Shown here: positions 43,308 to 53,473 of the stretch, piece by piece
How the letters are laid out: every line of letters begins with the position of its first letter
Position numbering within the stretch: the first letter of the stretch is position 1
Assembly: GCA_965230615.1 (NCBI GenBank)
Contig: OZ246012.1
Span: forward strand, 2,542,001 to 2,606,000
Direction of reading: 5' to 3'
Source of the DNA: G965230615 sp965230615
GTDB lineage: Bacteria; Pseudomonadota; Gammaproteobacteria; HTCC5015
Length of the DNA stretch: 64,000 bases
Notes under the pieces: generated by a model
What the model was told of the DNA's origin: nothing
What the model saw: the letters and a program-made list of their open reading frames with translations, nothing else
The model's database searches: none
Translations under genes and position numbers: made by a program

Positions 43308-44438
43308 TTATCGATTAACATTAGCGCAATTCATCTTCTTCTGAAAGCTCCAGTAACTAAAATACTCGTCACCATAAGTTCCACCGCCTTCATATGGCTT
43401 ACGTATCTGGCCATAGGCCTTAAAACATTTGCCCTCTTTTTTAACGGCTAAATCAACACCTATTGATTTATATTCAGGAATGCCAAAGTCATTCTTAGTA
43501 ACCGCCCAAGAATTATGGATGATAACTGCGCGTAATGCGGCGCCTTTATTAACACCGGATTTCGCCATCGCCTCATATCGACGATTAGACATGGCCGACC
43601 GCCCTAATCGAACTTTATCAGCCTGCACATTTTCACGCTTGACTAAATTTGCTGCATACTCTCCACCATTCATATACACCTGCCATTGCTTAATCGCATT
43701 GTTTATACGGTTTCGCAAACTACTCACCGTAGCCGAGTCAGTTGATGCCGGACCGTAATAGTTAAGTGTTTTCTGTTGGTCTTTTATTTGACCAAGATAG
43801 GACTTAACGCCCATGATATAGTTTGCCTGCTTACCGTCACTTTTGGCATTACTATCCACAATTAATTGATCGACCTTACTTTTAATTTCAGCTATCTGTT
43901 GAGGGACCTGCTCAGTAAAAATGGCATTATATTCAGCAAACTTTGCAGCTTTTTGCTAAAATTCGCCTAGCTTATCTTTTTTGTAACCGTCACGAAAATC
44001 AATATATCCCTTATAGCTTGTATCTATTTTTAATAACTTAGCATCATACTCTTGGCCACGCTTTAATCGATAAATCCAGTTGTCGTAATTTGTCAACAAC
44101 CTTGAATACTTCTCCTCTTTTTGATTGCCTGCACGCTTAGTCGGCGCTTTACTTTTCATTTCGGCAAACTTCTTTTCAAACTCTTTTAAGCAAGCTTTAT
44201 TAGCTTCGCTAGGCGTGTTCTTTAAAAATCCAATCTTTTCCTGCAAGATTGCAAAATCTGATAAATTACCACGGGCACTGGTGAAAGTGGATTTGACTTT
44301 GCTATAGGCTTTATAAACAGGATCATTCCAGTCATGCTCTGGCGGCTTATCTGCGGCAGCGGCAATTGCCCAAGGCGAACATAAAAAATTTAAAAGGCAA
44401 ATGATCATTAGCAACCCAGTAAAAACTCTTATTATCAT
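43308..44438 (-). pseudogene. Exported protein gene interrupted by an in-frame amber codon
   Basis: Two open frames, 43956-44438 (160 codons with signal peptide MIIRVFTGLLMIICLL...) and 43308-43859, lie in the same frame. The 32 codons between them are also open: after the TAG at 43956-43958 the reading continues QKAAKFAEYNAIF without a break and joins the second frame. The natural unit is one protein of about 376 codons with a single stop at codon 161. The second part contains Cys residues and YGDEYFSYWSF near its end. The family is not recognised. The stop is followed by CAA (TAG-CAA). It may be a nonsense mutation, a read-through site or a sequencing error. Confidence 0.75.
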
Positions 44439-44747
44439 ACTCTCTAGTTCTCTCTATTTATTTTTAGCTTATCAACACATAAAGCTGCTTTTAGCCACTT
44501 CACATGCATGCATGTGATATTCATTACAATCAGTGGCTCGCAATAAAATCGGCTGGAATGTTAACAATATGGACAGCGTCTAATGCTTGATTTTTTCTGA
44601 CAAATCATGAAATTTAAACATTGATCAATGACTAAAAGCAGATAATAAATAGATAGTGATTTTTTTTACCTTTTCGATATTTTGGCCGCTAACTTAATTA
44701 CGAAGAATACGAATACTTCAAAGCATCACAAGGATGAAACTCACCAT
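44439..44747. other. Divergent promoter region
   Basis: About 300 AT-rich bases between the amber-interrupted gene and the divergent peptidase gene. It must hold both promoters. I see no convincing operator, -35/-10 pair or small RNA. Confidence 0.4.
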
Positions 44748-45725
44748 ATGCGATATCAACTTAGTGACATCAGCCTGTATATTATCTTTGTCGCTTTTTG
44801 GAATACAGCAATATCACAACCAAGTATGCTCGCACATTCAGTCGAGCATACTTCAGCAATGCAAAGTTCGCCTACTGAGGAAAACGATACCTACCTAGAA
44901 ACCAATATAAGAAATTTTTGGGAAAACATGCTAGCTGGCGTTTATGAAACACTATCTATAGAAAGTCAATTCTTAACAATTGAATTACAAATACAATACC
45001 ACAATTCAAGTAAATTAAACTTCGAAAATCTCACACCGAAATTAAGCCACTTATTAAACAACATAAGTCACACACTCCACCTTAATAAAATAGCAACATT
45101 AGAATTAGGGGTACAAGTATTTTCAGATCGAGATGAATTTTATGATCACCAAATACAAAAACTTGGCAAAGTAATATCACCAGTAGGTTACTTTCACGCC
45201 AAAAACAATGAAATTGTTATTTATTTAACACAAAATACCACCTATAACATGTCTGTTTTGTTACATGAAATAACGCATGCAATTTCTTACTATCACTTTA
45301 ATAAGTTACCGCTTTGGCTGAATGAAGGGCTAGCCGAATTATTTGCCAGACAAGCACTACGACCCGATACTCCTCCCAGCCAACTGGTTAACCATTATAT
45401 AATTAGCTTTAAACAATTTAACAAACAGACTTTATTACAAGATGACTTTTTTAATGTTTCAACAAAAAGCTTTGGCGCCAAGTCCAAACAACTCAACCAT
45501 TTATTCTATGAGAAATCATTATCACTGATCGCTTATTTAATGAGCCATGACCAAGGGAAACGTTTATTACTAATATTACTAAAGAGCATGAAAAAGAATG
45601 TAGAGGCAATATATTTTAGTGAACGCTTAATCGATGAACATTACCCAGGCGGCATGAAAACATTACTCAATAATTGGCACATTTGGCTTCAACATATTTT
45701 AATATATAGAAATAACACAGAATAA
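44748..45725 (+). CDS. Putative exported zinc peptidase (HExxH)
   Basis: 325 residues from the ATG at 44748; the frame stays open 22 codons upstream from a TTG, but AAGGATG lies about twelve bases before this ATG and a signal peptide follows (SLYIIFVAFWNTAISQ). LLHEITHAISYYHFNKLPLWLNEGLAELFAR contains HEITH, two zinc-binding His and a downstream Glu, the gluzincin pattern, as in DUF1570/peptidase MA-like proteins. Substrate is unknown. It ends before a clear terminator. Function beyond peptidase is not inferable. Confidence 0.72.
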   Translation: MRYQLSDISLYIIFVAFWNTAISQPSMLAHSVEHTSAMQSSPTEENDTYLETNIRNFWENMLAGVYETLSIESQFLTIELQIQYHNSSKLNFENLTPKLSHLLNNISHTLHLNKIATLELGVQVFSDRDEFYDHQIQKLGKVISPVGYFHAKNNEIVIYLTQNTTYNMSVLLHEITHAISYYHFNKLPLWLNEGLAELFARQALRPDTPPSQLVNHYIISFKQFNKQTLLQDDFFNVSTKSFGAKSKQLNHLFYEKSLSLIAYLMSHDQGKRLLLILLKSMKKNVEAIYFSERLIDEHYPGGMKTLLNNWHIWLQHILIYRNNTE

Positions 45726-45829
45726 ATTAAATATATACAATACTTAGGATTCATCAATAGATCTGCCAATTGTATTTCTCAGCGTTAATTGCTTTAATAT
45801 TGTTTCCATTAGCTCTTAGCTGAAATATT

Positions 45830-45852
45830 CCCGTCGCCCTGGCGGGTTTTTT
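45830..45852 (+). terminator. Rho-independent terminator after the peptidase gene
   Basis: Stem CCCGTC / GGCGGG with one T-G pair and a five-base loop, followed by six T. About 105 bases after the peptidase stop codon. Confidence 0.8.
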
Positions 45853-45890
45853 CTTATCACACTGCTTGTGACAACATACTCAAATGACAA

Positions 45891-47000
45891 TTACTCTACA
45901 TCATCCGATTCTTCGGTATTTTTTTTCTGATAACGCTGTCTATATTGCCTTGGCGTCAGACCAGTACGCTTTTTAAAGAGTGTATTAAATGAAGATCGGC
46001 TGGAAAAACCAACCTGACTGGAGATTTGCTGTATTTGCAAAGTATTTTTATCATTTTGCTTCAACAAACCTTCTGCATCAGCAAGCCGTAAATCATTAAT
46101 GTAACTAAAAAAGTTTTTCTCATAATACCTGTTTAGAACTAATGACAGCTGCGCCTCTGTCATCGAGCATGCCCTTGCCAAATCTGCCAATGCAACATGA
46201 TGGTTTCTGTAAAGCTTTTCATTACGCACACGATTATCAATCGCTTGAATCATATTATCATCTGGCTGCCAAACTCTTTTCTCATTCCAAACAATTTCGG
46301 TTTTCCCCTGCCAATATAAATTCGCCAAATATACAACCATCAAGGTAAGGCAGAAGGTACGAATATGAACAATTGCATTACTGATCGCGGCAGCGTTTGG
46401 CAAAAAAGTTACTACGACAAGAACAAATAAAGCGCTCGCCCAAATAAGCAAAAAAAACCATGTTAATAAATACATTTTTTTATACGAAAAGATAAATTCC
46501 TTATCGTCGTATAAGATATCTTTATTCTGTATTAACAACATCAAAGCCATAATAGCGTACAAGCAACTCAAGCTGAAACCTGAGATTAAAACAAAATAAA
46601 ACGTGCTTGGGTATAAACGCTTAATACCTTCCGGTAAAAATCGAAATAGCTCTGGCAAAGTGATCAACATGTAAAGGGCAATAGGTATTAGGTCGTAAAG
46701 TGAATATGTTACACGCCGCTTAACAACGGTTGATACATATCGAAAAAAAGTCCAACCTGAGGCATAAATAGAAAATGTTAATGCCCACAATGACATAATA
46801 CTAAACCACTCTAGAAAGACAGGTGCGACTTTTTCATGCAGTGAAACAAGCCAGTAAAATTGCACCAAACCTACCACACATATAAAGTGCAAAAAAGGTT
46901 GCTCTAAAAAAGACTGTTGATGCCGCTTGATGGCAATAATGATGACGCCCACCACAGTCAAACAAATAACAATAATCAGCTGATCAAGTATACTGAACAT
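45891..47000 (-). CDS. Membrane-anchored AraC-family regulator
   Basis: 369 residues. The first 235 residues contain about six or seven hydrophobic helices (LDQLIIVICLTVVGVIIIAI, FCLTLMVVYLANLYW). The last 100 carry an AraC-type helix-turn-helix: VALADLARACSMTEAQLS as the first and QISSQVGFSSRSSFNTLFKKRTGLTPRQYRQRY as the second. The membrane part probably senses an external or membrane cue and the tail binds DNA. Targets are unknown; a 17-base dyad lies 44 bases upstream of its start and may serve self-regulation. Confidence 0.87.
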   Translation of the reverse strand: MFSILDQLIIVICLTVVGVIIIAIKRHQQSFLEQPFLHFICVVGLVQFYWLVSLHEKVAPVFLEWFSIMSLWALTFSIYASGWTFFRYVSTVVKRRVTYSLYDLIPIALYMLITLPELFRFLPEGIKRLYPSTFYFVLISGFSLSCLYAIMALMLLIQNKDILYDDKEFIFSYKKMYLLTWFFLLIWASALFVLVVVTFLPNAAAISNAIVHIRTFCLTLMVVYLANLYWQGKTEIVWNEKRVWQPDDNMIQAIDNRVRNEKLYRNHHVALADLARACSMTEAQLSLVLNRYYEKNFFSYINDLRLADAEGLLKQNDKNTLQIQQISSQVGFSSRSSFNTLFKKRTGLTPRQYRQRYQKKNTEESDDVE

Positions 47001-47043
47001 ATTCCGCGAAAAAATATAACCTTGATATTCTCTTTTTAAAGCC

Positions 47044-47060
47044 GCTTTATTGAATAAAGC
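47044..47060. promoter_or_regulatory. Dyad GCTTTATT-G-AATAAAGC upstream of the AraC gene
   Basis: A perfect eight-base inverted repeat around a central G, 44 bases upstream of the AraC-type gene start. It may be its own binding site. The dyad is seen; the role is inference. Confidence 0.4.
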
Positions 47061-47242
47061 ACTATGACAATTTTAGGTCAGGGTTTTTATATATAGCCAT
47101 GATTGTTGCAGGGTTATAATAACAGCCGCAAAAATCAATATTACAACACCGTGATTAGTATGCGCTCGATGAGGATCAAGTGCAACAACACAATACTGTC
47201 GCACTCGATCTTTACTACATGCAAAGCCTTAAAAAGCTATGG

Positions 47243-47923
47243 CTACTGGCAATTAAATGATGTCGTCGTAATACTCTCACAATAATCTTCAGATTGGCCA
47301 GTTGGGTGATTAGCCTTCACACACATATTATAAGTGCCTGGGTTATCAAACGGAATCGTAGGCCCTTGCGTATACGATGAGAAGACCAATGGCCCACCAT
47401 TAACTAAGGCATCTCCTGTCCAAATATAACCATCAGCGCCTTGCACAAGGGTTGTTGACAGCTGCCACTGGCATATTTGGCCGTTTGGAAAGTAACTGAT
47501 ATCTGTCGGCCCTGGTGGAATAACCTTCACTTCATGACCTAAAGTAGGGCACCACTGACCTGCTGCCGTTAAGGTGCCATTGACCCGTGTTTCAAGGCGT
47601 GCACGATACTCATGATTACCTGCTTGAGTAATCTGCTGGCTAATCATATTGTTCGGTCCCTCCCATAATTTGATGCGCTTCCAGGTCCCACCTTCTAAGC
47701 GGCGTTGTAGATTAATATGCGTATAAGGTGCTGGCGGATTATCACCCTGGCTAAAAATATTGAACGTCTCACCACTTAATGTCCACTCTCGATCTTGTGT
47801 GATAAGAGGACAAAAATCAGAGCACGCCACGGCACTAGAAACACCTGCAAGCATTAAGAAAAACAAACCCAAGACACCACGATAAAACAGGTAAAATTTA
47901 CCGACACTATGCTTAACATTCAT
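47243..47923 (-). CDS. Exported protein of unknown function
   Basis: 226 residues with an N-terminal signal (YLFYRGVLGLFFLMLAGVSSAVA). After the signal come ACSDFC, WCPTLG, GQICQW, MCVKA, DYCES and FNCQ: eight Cys in the mature part, probably disulfide pairs, which would use the DsbA in this window. The pattern of short strands (NLQRRLEGGTWKRIKLWEG, EYRARLETRVNG) looks like tandem immunoglobulin-like domains. I do not recognise the family. Confidence 0.6.
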   Translation of the reverse strand: MNVKHSVGKFYLFYRGVLGLFFLMLAGVSSAVACSDFCPLITQDREWTLSGETFNIFSQGDNPPAPYTHINLQRRLEGGTWKRIKLWEGPNNMISQQITQAGNHEYRARLETRVNGTLTAAGQWCPTLGHEVKVIPPGPTDISYFPNGQICQWQLSTTLVQGADGYIWTGDALVNGGPLVFSSYTQGPTIPFDNPGTYNMCVKANHPTGQSEDYCESITTTSFNCQ

Positions 47924-48443
47924 TCTGGTAATTCTCCTAAGTTTAGTTATTTAAAATATTTAATACAAATCAATACCGACAGAGCCCTATCGACAAAAAT
48001 GCTAGCATTGAAGTTTTGGAGAATTTGTTCGTTTTTTTTTGAAACCAATAAACTCATACAAACTTTTCTGCATACCAGGAATGAAATCAGCAAAATTAAT
48101 ATAAAGTCTTTACCGGACAAAAGCCCTTATTGTTTGCCTTATATAGCTTTTCACACGCATTACTCATAATAAGGAGCATATAGCAATGAACACTTACCTT
48201 GATTGAGACATCCAACTACCCGGACAGCCAATGTAATGCAGCTGTTATCCCACATTATTAACCTTAAATAACGGGTTATATACAAATGGCAGCAATAGAG
48301 AAACAAGCAGGTGGTGACGCCAATGCTTCATAGCCCTACTTTCAATCGTGCTATTAACCCAACACCCTAACTAATGCGCTGCAAGCCCTGCCCTATATCG
48401 CACCAAGGCAGGGCCATTATTCACCAAACAGTGTATTGCGCAT
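47924..48443. other. Gene-free region
   Basis: About 520 bases without a supported gene. It contains the leftward promoter of the exported protein gene and one weak hairpin, GCCCTGCC / GGCAGGGC, at 48385-48414 with a 14-base loop. The short frame starting ATGAACACTTAC near 48187 is only six codons. Confidence 0.45.
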
Positions 48444-48473
48444 AAAAAAAGGCGCTAACTTGCGTAGCGCCTT
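48444..48473 (-). terminator. Rho-independent terminator after the beta-helix lipoprotein gene
   Basis: Read leftward, AAGGCGCTA and its perfect complement around a seven-base loop, followed by seven T. About 98 bases after the stop codon at 48571. Confidence 0.88.
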
Positions 48474-48570
48474 ATTAAAGTGTCTTTTAGTTTTCCGTTG
48501 GGCAATCAGCCCATCTATTATTTTTCCCTAATCAAACTGCATAGCCCTTAGTTTTTATTAAATACTGTAA

Positions 48571-50142
48571 TTATAGTGAACCAGCAACTGTCCAGCCTGC
48601 CCACCATGCGGCGCCTGCAGCTGTACCAGGTGCTACTGCACCTGCAAAAGTTGTCTGATCAAAGAAGCCTGTTGTTGGACCTGCTTCAGTTGGTGCAGTC
48701 GCTGTTAAGCCATCAGCAGTACCTGCTGGACCAGCATAAGCTGCATCAATAACGATTGCACCGTTAGTGATGGTATGACCGTTACCAGCTGTTAAGTTAG
48801 TTGCAAAATCAACGCCTGCAGAAATTTCGTCATTGTCATCAAATTGCGCACCACAGTCTGTGAATACGTTTGTTAACAAAATGCCACCGTTAGAGATTTG
48901 CGCGTTACTTTCAGCATCATCCACATCCAAACACTCAGTGAAGTCTTTGAAGATTGTGTTGAAAATCTGTGCACCAGTACCACGACGCAATACCATAGCT
49001 TGGTCACTGTTCACCGGATCGCCGATAAACGTCATGTTTGCCAGTGATGGGCGCGCGATAGGTTGCGCAACGTTTGAACCACCCGCGTTATCAGCTTCGA
49101 TACCACGTGGATCTGAAGTGACGTCTGCGCTAATCGCCTTACGAACGATAACGTATTGAATGTTGCCTTGGTAACCTTCGTCCCAGTCAACCTCATCATC
49201 TCGGTTGCTTGTTAAAACAACATACTTAGCATTAACAGCACCACCGAAGAACTCAACCGCGTCATCGTCGTTGTTGTGTACTTGGATGTAGTTAACACTT
49301 GTGCCGTTACCAACACCTTGGAAAGAGATACCGTTTAATTCGTCATTAGGCGTTACTTCGAAACCTGCCTCAGCAACAACAACGTAGTTCAATGTACCAC
49401 TGCTGTCAGTGTTGTCATTACCACCGAAGAAACCTGTGTTACCTTCACCAGAGATATTACATACCGCATCAGTTGGCAACGAGTCGTCGTTAGTACCATT
49501 TAAGTCATTACACTCATTGTGTAAGCCAAAACCTTGTAATACCAAGCCACCCCATTGACCACGATCATCGAAGTCAGTGTCGTTGTTTGATGTCATTACG
49601 ATTGGCGCAGCCGCTGAACCATTCGCCTGAATGCTTGAACCGCGAGTTACAACTAAGGCACTTTGTGTTGCATTGCGGAATAATGTACCTGCTTCAATAG
49701 TCACTGTTACACCATTGCTTTGTAGCAAAGAAACATCATCATCAGAAGCAACTGACAGGTTACCGTAACCTACAGCAACGGTACCCGTTAATTGCCATAC
49801 CACTGAAGCAGCCAATGTCACATCAGCCGTGATAGTGCCTGTAATTGTACAAACATTCAGCTCTGCAGTCGCTGCATTGCTATCATGATCAAAAGTCTGG
49901 TTTGTGAAAGAACCGATGTTACCACCACACTCAGCATCACCTGTTTGCGCTGTATCAGCGGCAGCCAAAATAGCGTTACAAATGGCTGTACCTGTGGCAC
50001 AAGCAGCATCACTGCCCGGCTGACTACCGGTGTCGCCACCGCCACTACTACTGCTACACGCCACCATCGCTGATGCTGACGCTAAGATTGTTACTGTTGC
50101 TAAGCCGCGGCTAAACAGTGTTGTTAAATTCTGTAATTGCAT
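48571..50142 (-). CDS. Secreted lipoprotein with predicted beta-helix
   Basis: 523 residues. The signal peptide ends in the lipobox MVAC, followed by the linker SSSSGGGDTGSQPGSDA. The mature part has many turns of Asn/Asp/Gly-rich strands: NNDTDFDDRGQWGGL, NNDDDAVEFFGGAVN, SNRDDEVDWDEGYQGN, as in right-handed parallel beta-helices that bind or cut polysaccharides. No catalytic signature is visible. The gene lies 122 bases downstream of a TonB-dependent receptor on the same strand, so it may be a surface substrate-binding partner for that receptor. Confidence 0.7.
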   Translation of the reverse strand: MQLQNLTTLFSRGLATVTILASASAMVACSSSSGGGDTGSQPGSDAACATGTAICNAILAAADTAQTGDAECGGNIGSFTNQTFDHDSNAATAELNVCTITGTITADVTLAASVVWQLTGTVAVGYGNLSVASDDDVSLLQSNGVTVTIEAGTLFRNATQSALVVTRGSSIQANGSAAAPIVMTSNNDTDFDDRGQWGGLVLQGFGLHNECNDLNGTNDDSLPTDAVCNISGEGNTGFFGGNDNTDSSGTLNYVVVAEAGFEVTPNDELNGISFQGVGNGTSVNYIQVHNNDDDAVEFFGGAVNAKYVVLTSNRDDEVDWDEGYQGNIQYVIVRKAISADVTSDPRGIEADNAGGSNVAQPIARPSLANMTFIGDPVNSDQAMVLRRGTGAQIFNTIFKDFTECLDVDDAESNAQISNGGILLTNVFTDCGAQFDDNDEISAGVDFATNLTAGNGHTITNGAIVIDAAYAGPAGTADGLTATAPTEAGPTTGFFDQTTFAGAVAPGTAAGAAWWAGWTVAGSL

Positions 50143-50199
50143 TGCTTTTCCTCACTCGACAGGATACTTATAAGTAGAAGAGCGTATCCTAATTCTCGT

Positions 50200-50210
50200 A
50201 TATTACGTTT
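50200..50210. promoter_or_regulatory. Motif ATATTACGTTT upstream of the lipoprotein gene
   Basis: An 11-base sequence 58 bases upstream of the lipoprotein ATG, identical to one at 53474-53484 upstream of the TonB-dependent receptor. Here it is part of the dyad TACG-TTTG-CGTA. Confidence 0.35.
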
Positions 50211-50264
50211 GCGTAAATAAATTGTTACAAAAATACTACAGTAGAATTAAAAGCGAACAAGTTC

Positions 50265-53200
50265 TTAAAATTCAGTACCATAGCCAACTTCTAACTCAAT
50301 CCCTTTGTTATATTCTCGAAATAAGCGCCCGCCCTGGGTCAGCTCAACCTCATCATCGAGAATATTTTTCAGCTTCACTTTTAGCGAGTGGTTCAGATTC
50401 TCACCCAAAGATTGCTTAAAGCTAAAATCCATCTCCATTCTCGCCTCACGCACAATTGGCGGCAGGCCTTGCGATACCGAGTCAATGCTCTCGCCAGTAT
50501 GGATAAATGTTAAGGTGTACTCACGATTACCTTCCAGGTCGTCCAAGCCAGCTTGTATGTTTAGCAAGTTATCTGGCTGGCCCTGCATATTACGACTCAC
50601 TTCCTGAGTACCGGTATTAAAACTCACTTCAGAGTCAATGATGGCCAAATTACCCGAGATAAAGGCAAAGTAATCACCCAAGTCAAACTCTTTCTTAGCG
50701 TCAAATTCCAAGCCACGAATAAAGCCATCATCGGTATTTTGGTAGCTAAACAACTCACCACCACCGCCAATACGACTGACGTTCTTCTCAATAGCATTGG
50801 TAAACTGCTTATCGAAGATCGCCAATGTTAAACTTTCACTTTCTGACAAGTACCACTCAAGACGTAAATCTAAGTTGTCAATATCAGCACTTTCCAAGTT
50901 GGAGTTACCACGGAAAATATCACCTGAATCCGGATCAATAAATTGCGCGTTAGCTAACTCACGAAAGTCCGGGCGGTTAATTGAAGTATAAAAACTACCC
51001 CGCAACTGCAACTCTTCGCTAAAGCGATATATGACATTCAATGAAGGAAAAACATCACTTTCGTCTAAAGCAGCAGTCTCTCGGATGGCTTGTCCTGGCG
51101 CATTTAAGAAGGTGTTTACAATCAAGTCAGATTCTTCAGCACGCGCACCTACTAAAAAGCGCCACTTCTCACCCAATTCGGCTGAAGCTGAGATATAGAA
51201 AGCCGTCATATCCCAAGTAGCATCATAGGCATCTGTTGGGCTGGTATTACTGCTCAACAAGAAACGACCTGAGGCAACAGTATCCGCATTAATAACGTCT
51301 TCAATACGTGTAAAATTCTCAAAACCGGATAAGCCACTACCGTCGTCCTGATAAGTAAATCGTTGTGTTTGTGCATCACGTTCACGATCGAAGTAATTCA
51401 CACCATATTTTAATTCAACAAACCACTCGTCACTTTCGACAGCGATACTTTTAAGATCGACATTCAGGCCTAAGTTATCATCTGATAACTCAACATAATC
51501 ACGACTAGCTGAAAAGAAACGAATATCATTTAAGGTAACACTTGGGTCATCATCCGGTGATGTGGTACGGAAAATATTTTCACGTTGATCCGGTGACTCT
51601 AGCTCTGCTGTTGATACAGAGAAATCCCAATTAACTTCTGTTTTACCAAACGACTCAAACTGATGCTTACCCACAAACTGCTGCATAAAGAACTCACGCT
51701 CATTCCAGCGATGCTCGGTACGTACTTGCAAATTACGATTATCACCTTGCAAACCAGTCGCAATATTAGTTTCGGCCTGACTTTGTCTTAGTAAGAAAGT
51801 GTTACTATCAACCTGATGACTTTCCCAGCTAAGCCCTAAACTAAAACCTAAACCAAAATCGATATCGTTAACTGTTCTGGTGTAATCTACTTCATCGCGA
51901 ACCTGTTGACCGCTGGCATTGATATAGTTACGGCGCTGGCTATCTTCACGTGACCACTGGTTGTTAAATCGCAATGACAAGAGATAACCTAAATCCATAC
52001 CGCTGTCGGTTTGCAGCGCAGTATCACCGACACTAAAATCAAAGCCAATATTCGGTGCCACAGTCGTCTCTTCAGTACCTAATGCTGCTGAATCTAATGA
52101 TGTACCCGCATTAATTTGATCTTGAATCGTTGACAAGCCCAGCGGCTGGGTTTGCTGTAAAAAGGAAGCTGCACCTGATATCTCACGATCACTTGCACCA
52201 AAGCCAATAAAATCACTGCCTTCGCTTTTTTGCACTAGACGATCTTCACCCGTTAGGTCTTGGACAAAGCCCAGTGATACTGATACATCACCTTCAAATT
52301 CGGTAGGGTATTTTTTAGTTTTCAGGCGAATAACACCGCCAGTGGAATCTGCTGGCTGATCTGGCGTTGCCGACTTTTGTACTTCAATTCCTTGCAAGAT
52401 TGCCGATGGGAAGATGTCTAACGGCACAATACGGCGGCTTGGATCAGGACTTGGCAAGCTTGAGCCATTCAGGGTGATTGTGCTGTGACGTTCGTTCAAA
52501 CCACGTACTACAACATAACGGTTACCCGATAAGCTGACGCCCGCTACTTTTTTCAATGCCGCCGCAGCAGTACTACCACCAAAGCGCAATAGCTGCTCGG
52601 TATCGATTGCATCTGTGACTGCACCGGCGTTACGTTCCAAAGCAACTGTGGCAATTGCCTGTGGCGAATAACTACCAACAATATTTAACTCTTCCATTAA
52701 CTGACTTGGACTGGCAATCAGGCCTTCAGTGGCAATCTTACCGATTGTAAACGTGGCTTCGTTCACGACATTGGCAGTAATTTTGACATCTCCCGCCGCC
52801 TTCTGACCATGCTCTGGATGGCTGACATAAATATTATATACGCCACGAGGCAGTTCAATTTCAAACTCACCTAATTGATTACTATTTGCCACAACACCGG
52901 TCAGCTCTTCAAAGCTAACTTCTGCACCAGCGATCGGCTCACGGGTAACACGATGCACAACTTTACCTTTTAACAAGCCGCGTGAGTCTGGGCTACTATC
53001 TTGAGTCACTTCCAAGCCTTCGGGCGTATATGTATCAACAGCAACAAATGGCTCTGCATCGGCTTCGAAGCTAACGGTCACGTCTGCATTCTCTTTATCA
53101 GCGCTGGTAAAATTAAACTCTGCCAGCTTCTCACCATCCTTCTCTAATAAAATAGTGTGGTCGCCTGCGGCCAATGCACTTGCCGCATCTCCGCCAGGGG

Positions 53201-53357
53201 TTGTTGTCGCGACCTGCTCTCCATCAAGTATTACCTTGACACCCGATACCGGGCCAGCGTCGTCGAATAGATAAATCAAGAGCTCACCGGCAATCGCGCT
53301 TGTAGGAATTAACAATGCGGTGCATAGCGCCCATATGAGATACAAACGTGTTTTCAT
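50265..53357 (-). CDS. TonB-dependent receptor with carboxypeptidase-regulatory-like domain
   Basis: 1030 residues from the ATG at 53357, with AAAGG eight bases upstream and a signal peptide (YLIWALCTALLIPTSAIA); the frame is open 15 codons further. Order: a PEGA-like domain (VKVILDGEQVATTTPGG), a carboxypeptidase-regulatory-like domain near 115-190 (KGKVVHRVTREPIAGAEVSF), the plug (VRGLNERHSTITLNGSSLPSP, IEVQKSATPDQPADSTGGV) and a beta-barrel ending in VGYGTEF. It imports a large ligand using TonB energy; the ligand is unknown. The downstream lipoprotein may present it. Confidence 0.9.
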   Translation of the reverse strand: MKTRLYLIWALCTALLIPTSAIAGELLIYLFDDAGPVSGVKVILDGEQVATTTPGGDAASALAAGDHTILLEKDGEKLAEFNFTSADKENADVTVSFEADAEPFVAVDTYTPEGLEVTQDSSPDSRGLLKGKVVHRVTREPIAGAEVSFEELTGVVANSNQLGEFEIELPRGVYNIYVSHPEHGQKAAGDVKITANVVNEATFTIGKIATEGLIASPSQLMEELNIVGSYSPQAIATVALERNAGAVTDAIDTEQLLRFGGSTAAAALKKVAGVSLSGNRYVVVRGLNERHSTITLNGSSLPSPDPSRRIVPLDIFPSAILQGIEVQKSATPDQPADSTGGVIRLKTKKYPTEFEGDVSVSLGFVQDLTGEDRLVQKSEGSDFIGFGASDREISGAASFLQQTQPLGLSTIQDQINAGTSLDSAALGTEETTVAPNIGFDFSVGDTALQTDSGMDLGYLLSLRFNNQWSREDSQRRNYINASGQQVRDEVDYTRTVNDIDFGLGFSLGLSWESHQVDSNTFLLRQSQAETNIATGLQGDNRNLQVRTEHRWNEREFFMQQFVGKHQFESFGKTEVNWDFSVSTAELESPDQRENIFRTTSPDDDPSVTLNDIRFFSASRDYVELSDDNLGLNVDLKSIAVESDEWFVELKYGVNYFDRERDAQTQRFTYQDDGSGLSGFENFTRIEDVINADTVASGRFLLSSNTSPTDAYDATWDMTAFYISASAELGEKWRFLVGARAEESDLIVNTFLNAPGQAIRETAALDESDVFPSLNVIYRFSEELQLRGSFYTSINRPDFRELANAQFIDPDSGDIFRGNSNLESADIDNLDLRLEWYLSESESLTLAIFDKQFTNAIEKNVSRIGGGGELFSYQNTDDGFIRGLEFDAKKEFDLGDYFAFISGNLAIIDSEVSFNTGTQEVSRNMQGQPDNLLNIQAGLDDLEGNREYTLTFIHTGESIDSVSQGLPPIVREARMEMDFSFKQSLGENLNHSLKVKLKNILDDEVELTQGGRLFREYNKGIELEVGYGTEF

Positions 53358-53404
53358 CAATATACCTTTAAAAAATAATGTCAATGCGCCCGCAAAAGGC
53401 ACAG

Positions 53405-53422
53405 AAGTAATACGGATTACTT
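53405..53422. promoter_or_regulatory. Inverted repeat AAGTAAT-ACGG-ATTACTT upstream of the TonB-dependent receptor
   Basis: A perfect 7-4-7 inverted repeat about 50 bases upstream of the receptor ATG. It may be an operator or part of the 5' leader. No match elsewhere was found by eye. Confidence 0.4.
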
Positions 53423-53473
53423 TGGAGAAGTGGGCGAACGATAAGGGGGAAATGTTAAACTAATGTTACAGGG

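Noticed and set aside
43308..43859. Treating the right half of the amber-interrupted gene as a separate gene
   Set aside because: Its first codon is preceded in frame by 32 open codons leading back to the TAG, it has no signal peptide of its own, and no ribosome binding site is seen.
47103..47285. Plus-strand open frame upstream of the AraC gene
   Set aside because: No ribosome binding site, low-complexity translation and overlap with the 3' end of the exported-protein gene on the other strand.
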